DNA from: Mastigamoeba balamuthi
Taxonomy: Eukaryota; Evosea; Mastigamoebida; Mastigamoebidae
Assembly: GCA_902651635.1 (NCBI GenBank)
Contig: CACRSC010000028.1
Span: 321,299-385,298, forward strand
Direction: 5' to 3'
DNA: 64,000 nt
Both the position numbers and the translations under genes were made by a program. The notes under the pieces are model-generated. The model searched no databases. It was not told the DNA's origin and worked only from the letters and a program-made list of their open reading frames with translations. Numbering within the stretch: the stretch's first letter is position 1; each line of letters opens with the position of its first letter. Positions 63,313 through 64,000 of this stretch are shown piece by piece.

Positions 63313-64000
63313 CGTGTGCGCACTCCTCATATCTTCCCTTCCCCTTGTTCGCTTCTGCGCGCGGGTCTCTTTTTTTGCTCTCCGGGTTCGGGTTCGCCTG
63401 CGGCGGCGAGGTGTCTCGTGGGGTCGGCGCGGGCTTTTGAGCTTGTGCTCGGGTAAACTTTTTTTTTCTGCTTTCTCGGACCTTTCCGAGTGCTTTTTTT
63501 TGGTGCCCCCCGCACGGCGCGCCCGCACAGCGGAAATATCGCGCAAACCGACGATATCTCTATCTTTTCTGGAGGAATACCTGCGAAAAAGCCTGCCGCT
63601 TGCATGCCCGATCAAACAATTCCGGGGAGACAACTCCCAGGTCTGCACAGACCCACCGCCGCCGCACGGAGATCCCTTGTGGCTGGCGGGGGAGGCCGGC
63701 AAAAAGACAATCCCATCAGGCAGGAATAACCCCGATTTTTCTCGACAACCAGCACAAATCCCACGGGAAGTGGGGCTTTTCCTCGCGGGCACAGCGGTGC
63801 TCCAGCTCGCCCGGGGGCGCTGTCTCCCACCGAGCCCGTCAGGGGAGTGCAGAGAAATCAGGATATATCTTTTGGGGGGTTGGGTGAATCTGCTGGCGTT
63901 ACTTCTTCTGTGAGCGCACCGGTCTTTCCCCTCTTTTGTGCATCCCACACGGGAAGAGGGGCTTTTTTAGGCGGTAGCACCGAAATAAAGACAGTTGCAC
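63313..64000. other. Right-edge non-coding region
   Basis: 688 bp. It contains the upstream region of the gene starting at 63312, with the ATATC elements near 63535-63560 and an AATAACCCCGATTTTTC string near 63726 resembling the AAACCCCGATA promoter strings. Plus-strand open frames here are Arg-rich and not protein-like. Confidence 0.35.

Overview
The window is nuclear DNA from a GC-rich, intron-dense unicellular eukaryote. It carries about 21 recognisable protein genes on both strands, with short gaps and roughly 100 small introns (mostly 45-90 nt, usually opening GTGCG). A single-SH2 STAT, a CELF-type RNA-binding protein, MED12, calcineurin A and a double Rho/Rap GAP together suggest an amoebozoan. 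A GC-rich archamoeba (Mastigamoeba-like) is my best guess, but sequence reading alone cannot confirm it. Exon maps below were built by hand from splice dinucleotides, reading phase and family similarity; most close in phase from start to stop.

Region by region. 1-776: secreted leucine-rich-repeat protein (minus, runs off the left edge). 1255-2744: GT8 glycosyltransferase with membrane tail (plus). 3044-6079: three-RRM CELF protein (minus). 6465-8417: DGAT1/ACAT-type acyltransferase (minus). 8970-11817: STAT (minus). 12219-17657: MED12 (minus). 17953-21180: GTPase-C1-kinase fusion (minus), divergent from 21415-25682, a RhoGAP-C2-C2-RapGAP protein (plus). 25764-26833: IMPACT/YIH1 homologue (minus). 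26982-27656: EAPP (minus), sharing a 95-bp promoter with 27752-29131, an NRS/ER-type nucleotide-rhamnose epimerase/reductase (plus).

29132-40055 is an accessory block. Four sequence modules (here A, P, B and C) recur in direct and inverted copies, including a U-box gene and a 5'-truncated inverted copy of it. Apart from that gene, little here reads as intact coding sequence, and I see no transposase, reverse transcriptase or virus-derived gene.

40056-42751: coiled-coil protein (minus). 42993-43993: TPR protein (plus). 43994-45336: AT-richer gap. 45337-47526: secreted alginate-lyase-like protein (plus). 48049-50317: calcineurin A (minus). 51807-54898: long disordered protein (plus). 55457-57641: GPI-type 5'-nucleotidase (plus). 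57833-60927: DH-PH RhoGEF (minus). 61484-62639: acidic nuclear coiled-coil protein (minus). ~62800-63312: secreted protein of unknown function (minus).

Small-GTPase and calcium signalling is well represented: a Rho/Rap GAP, a RhoGEF, a GTPase-like/kinase fusion, calcineurin A and STAT. The genes are not arranged as an operon, so any functional link is inference. Two genome-wide features stand out: about one intron in ten reads as GC-AG rather than GT-AG, and an ATATC(GGG) motif recurs shortly upstream of many start codons.
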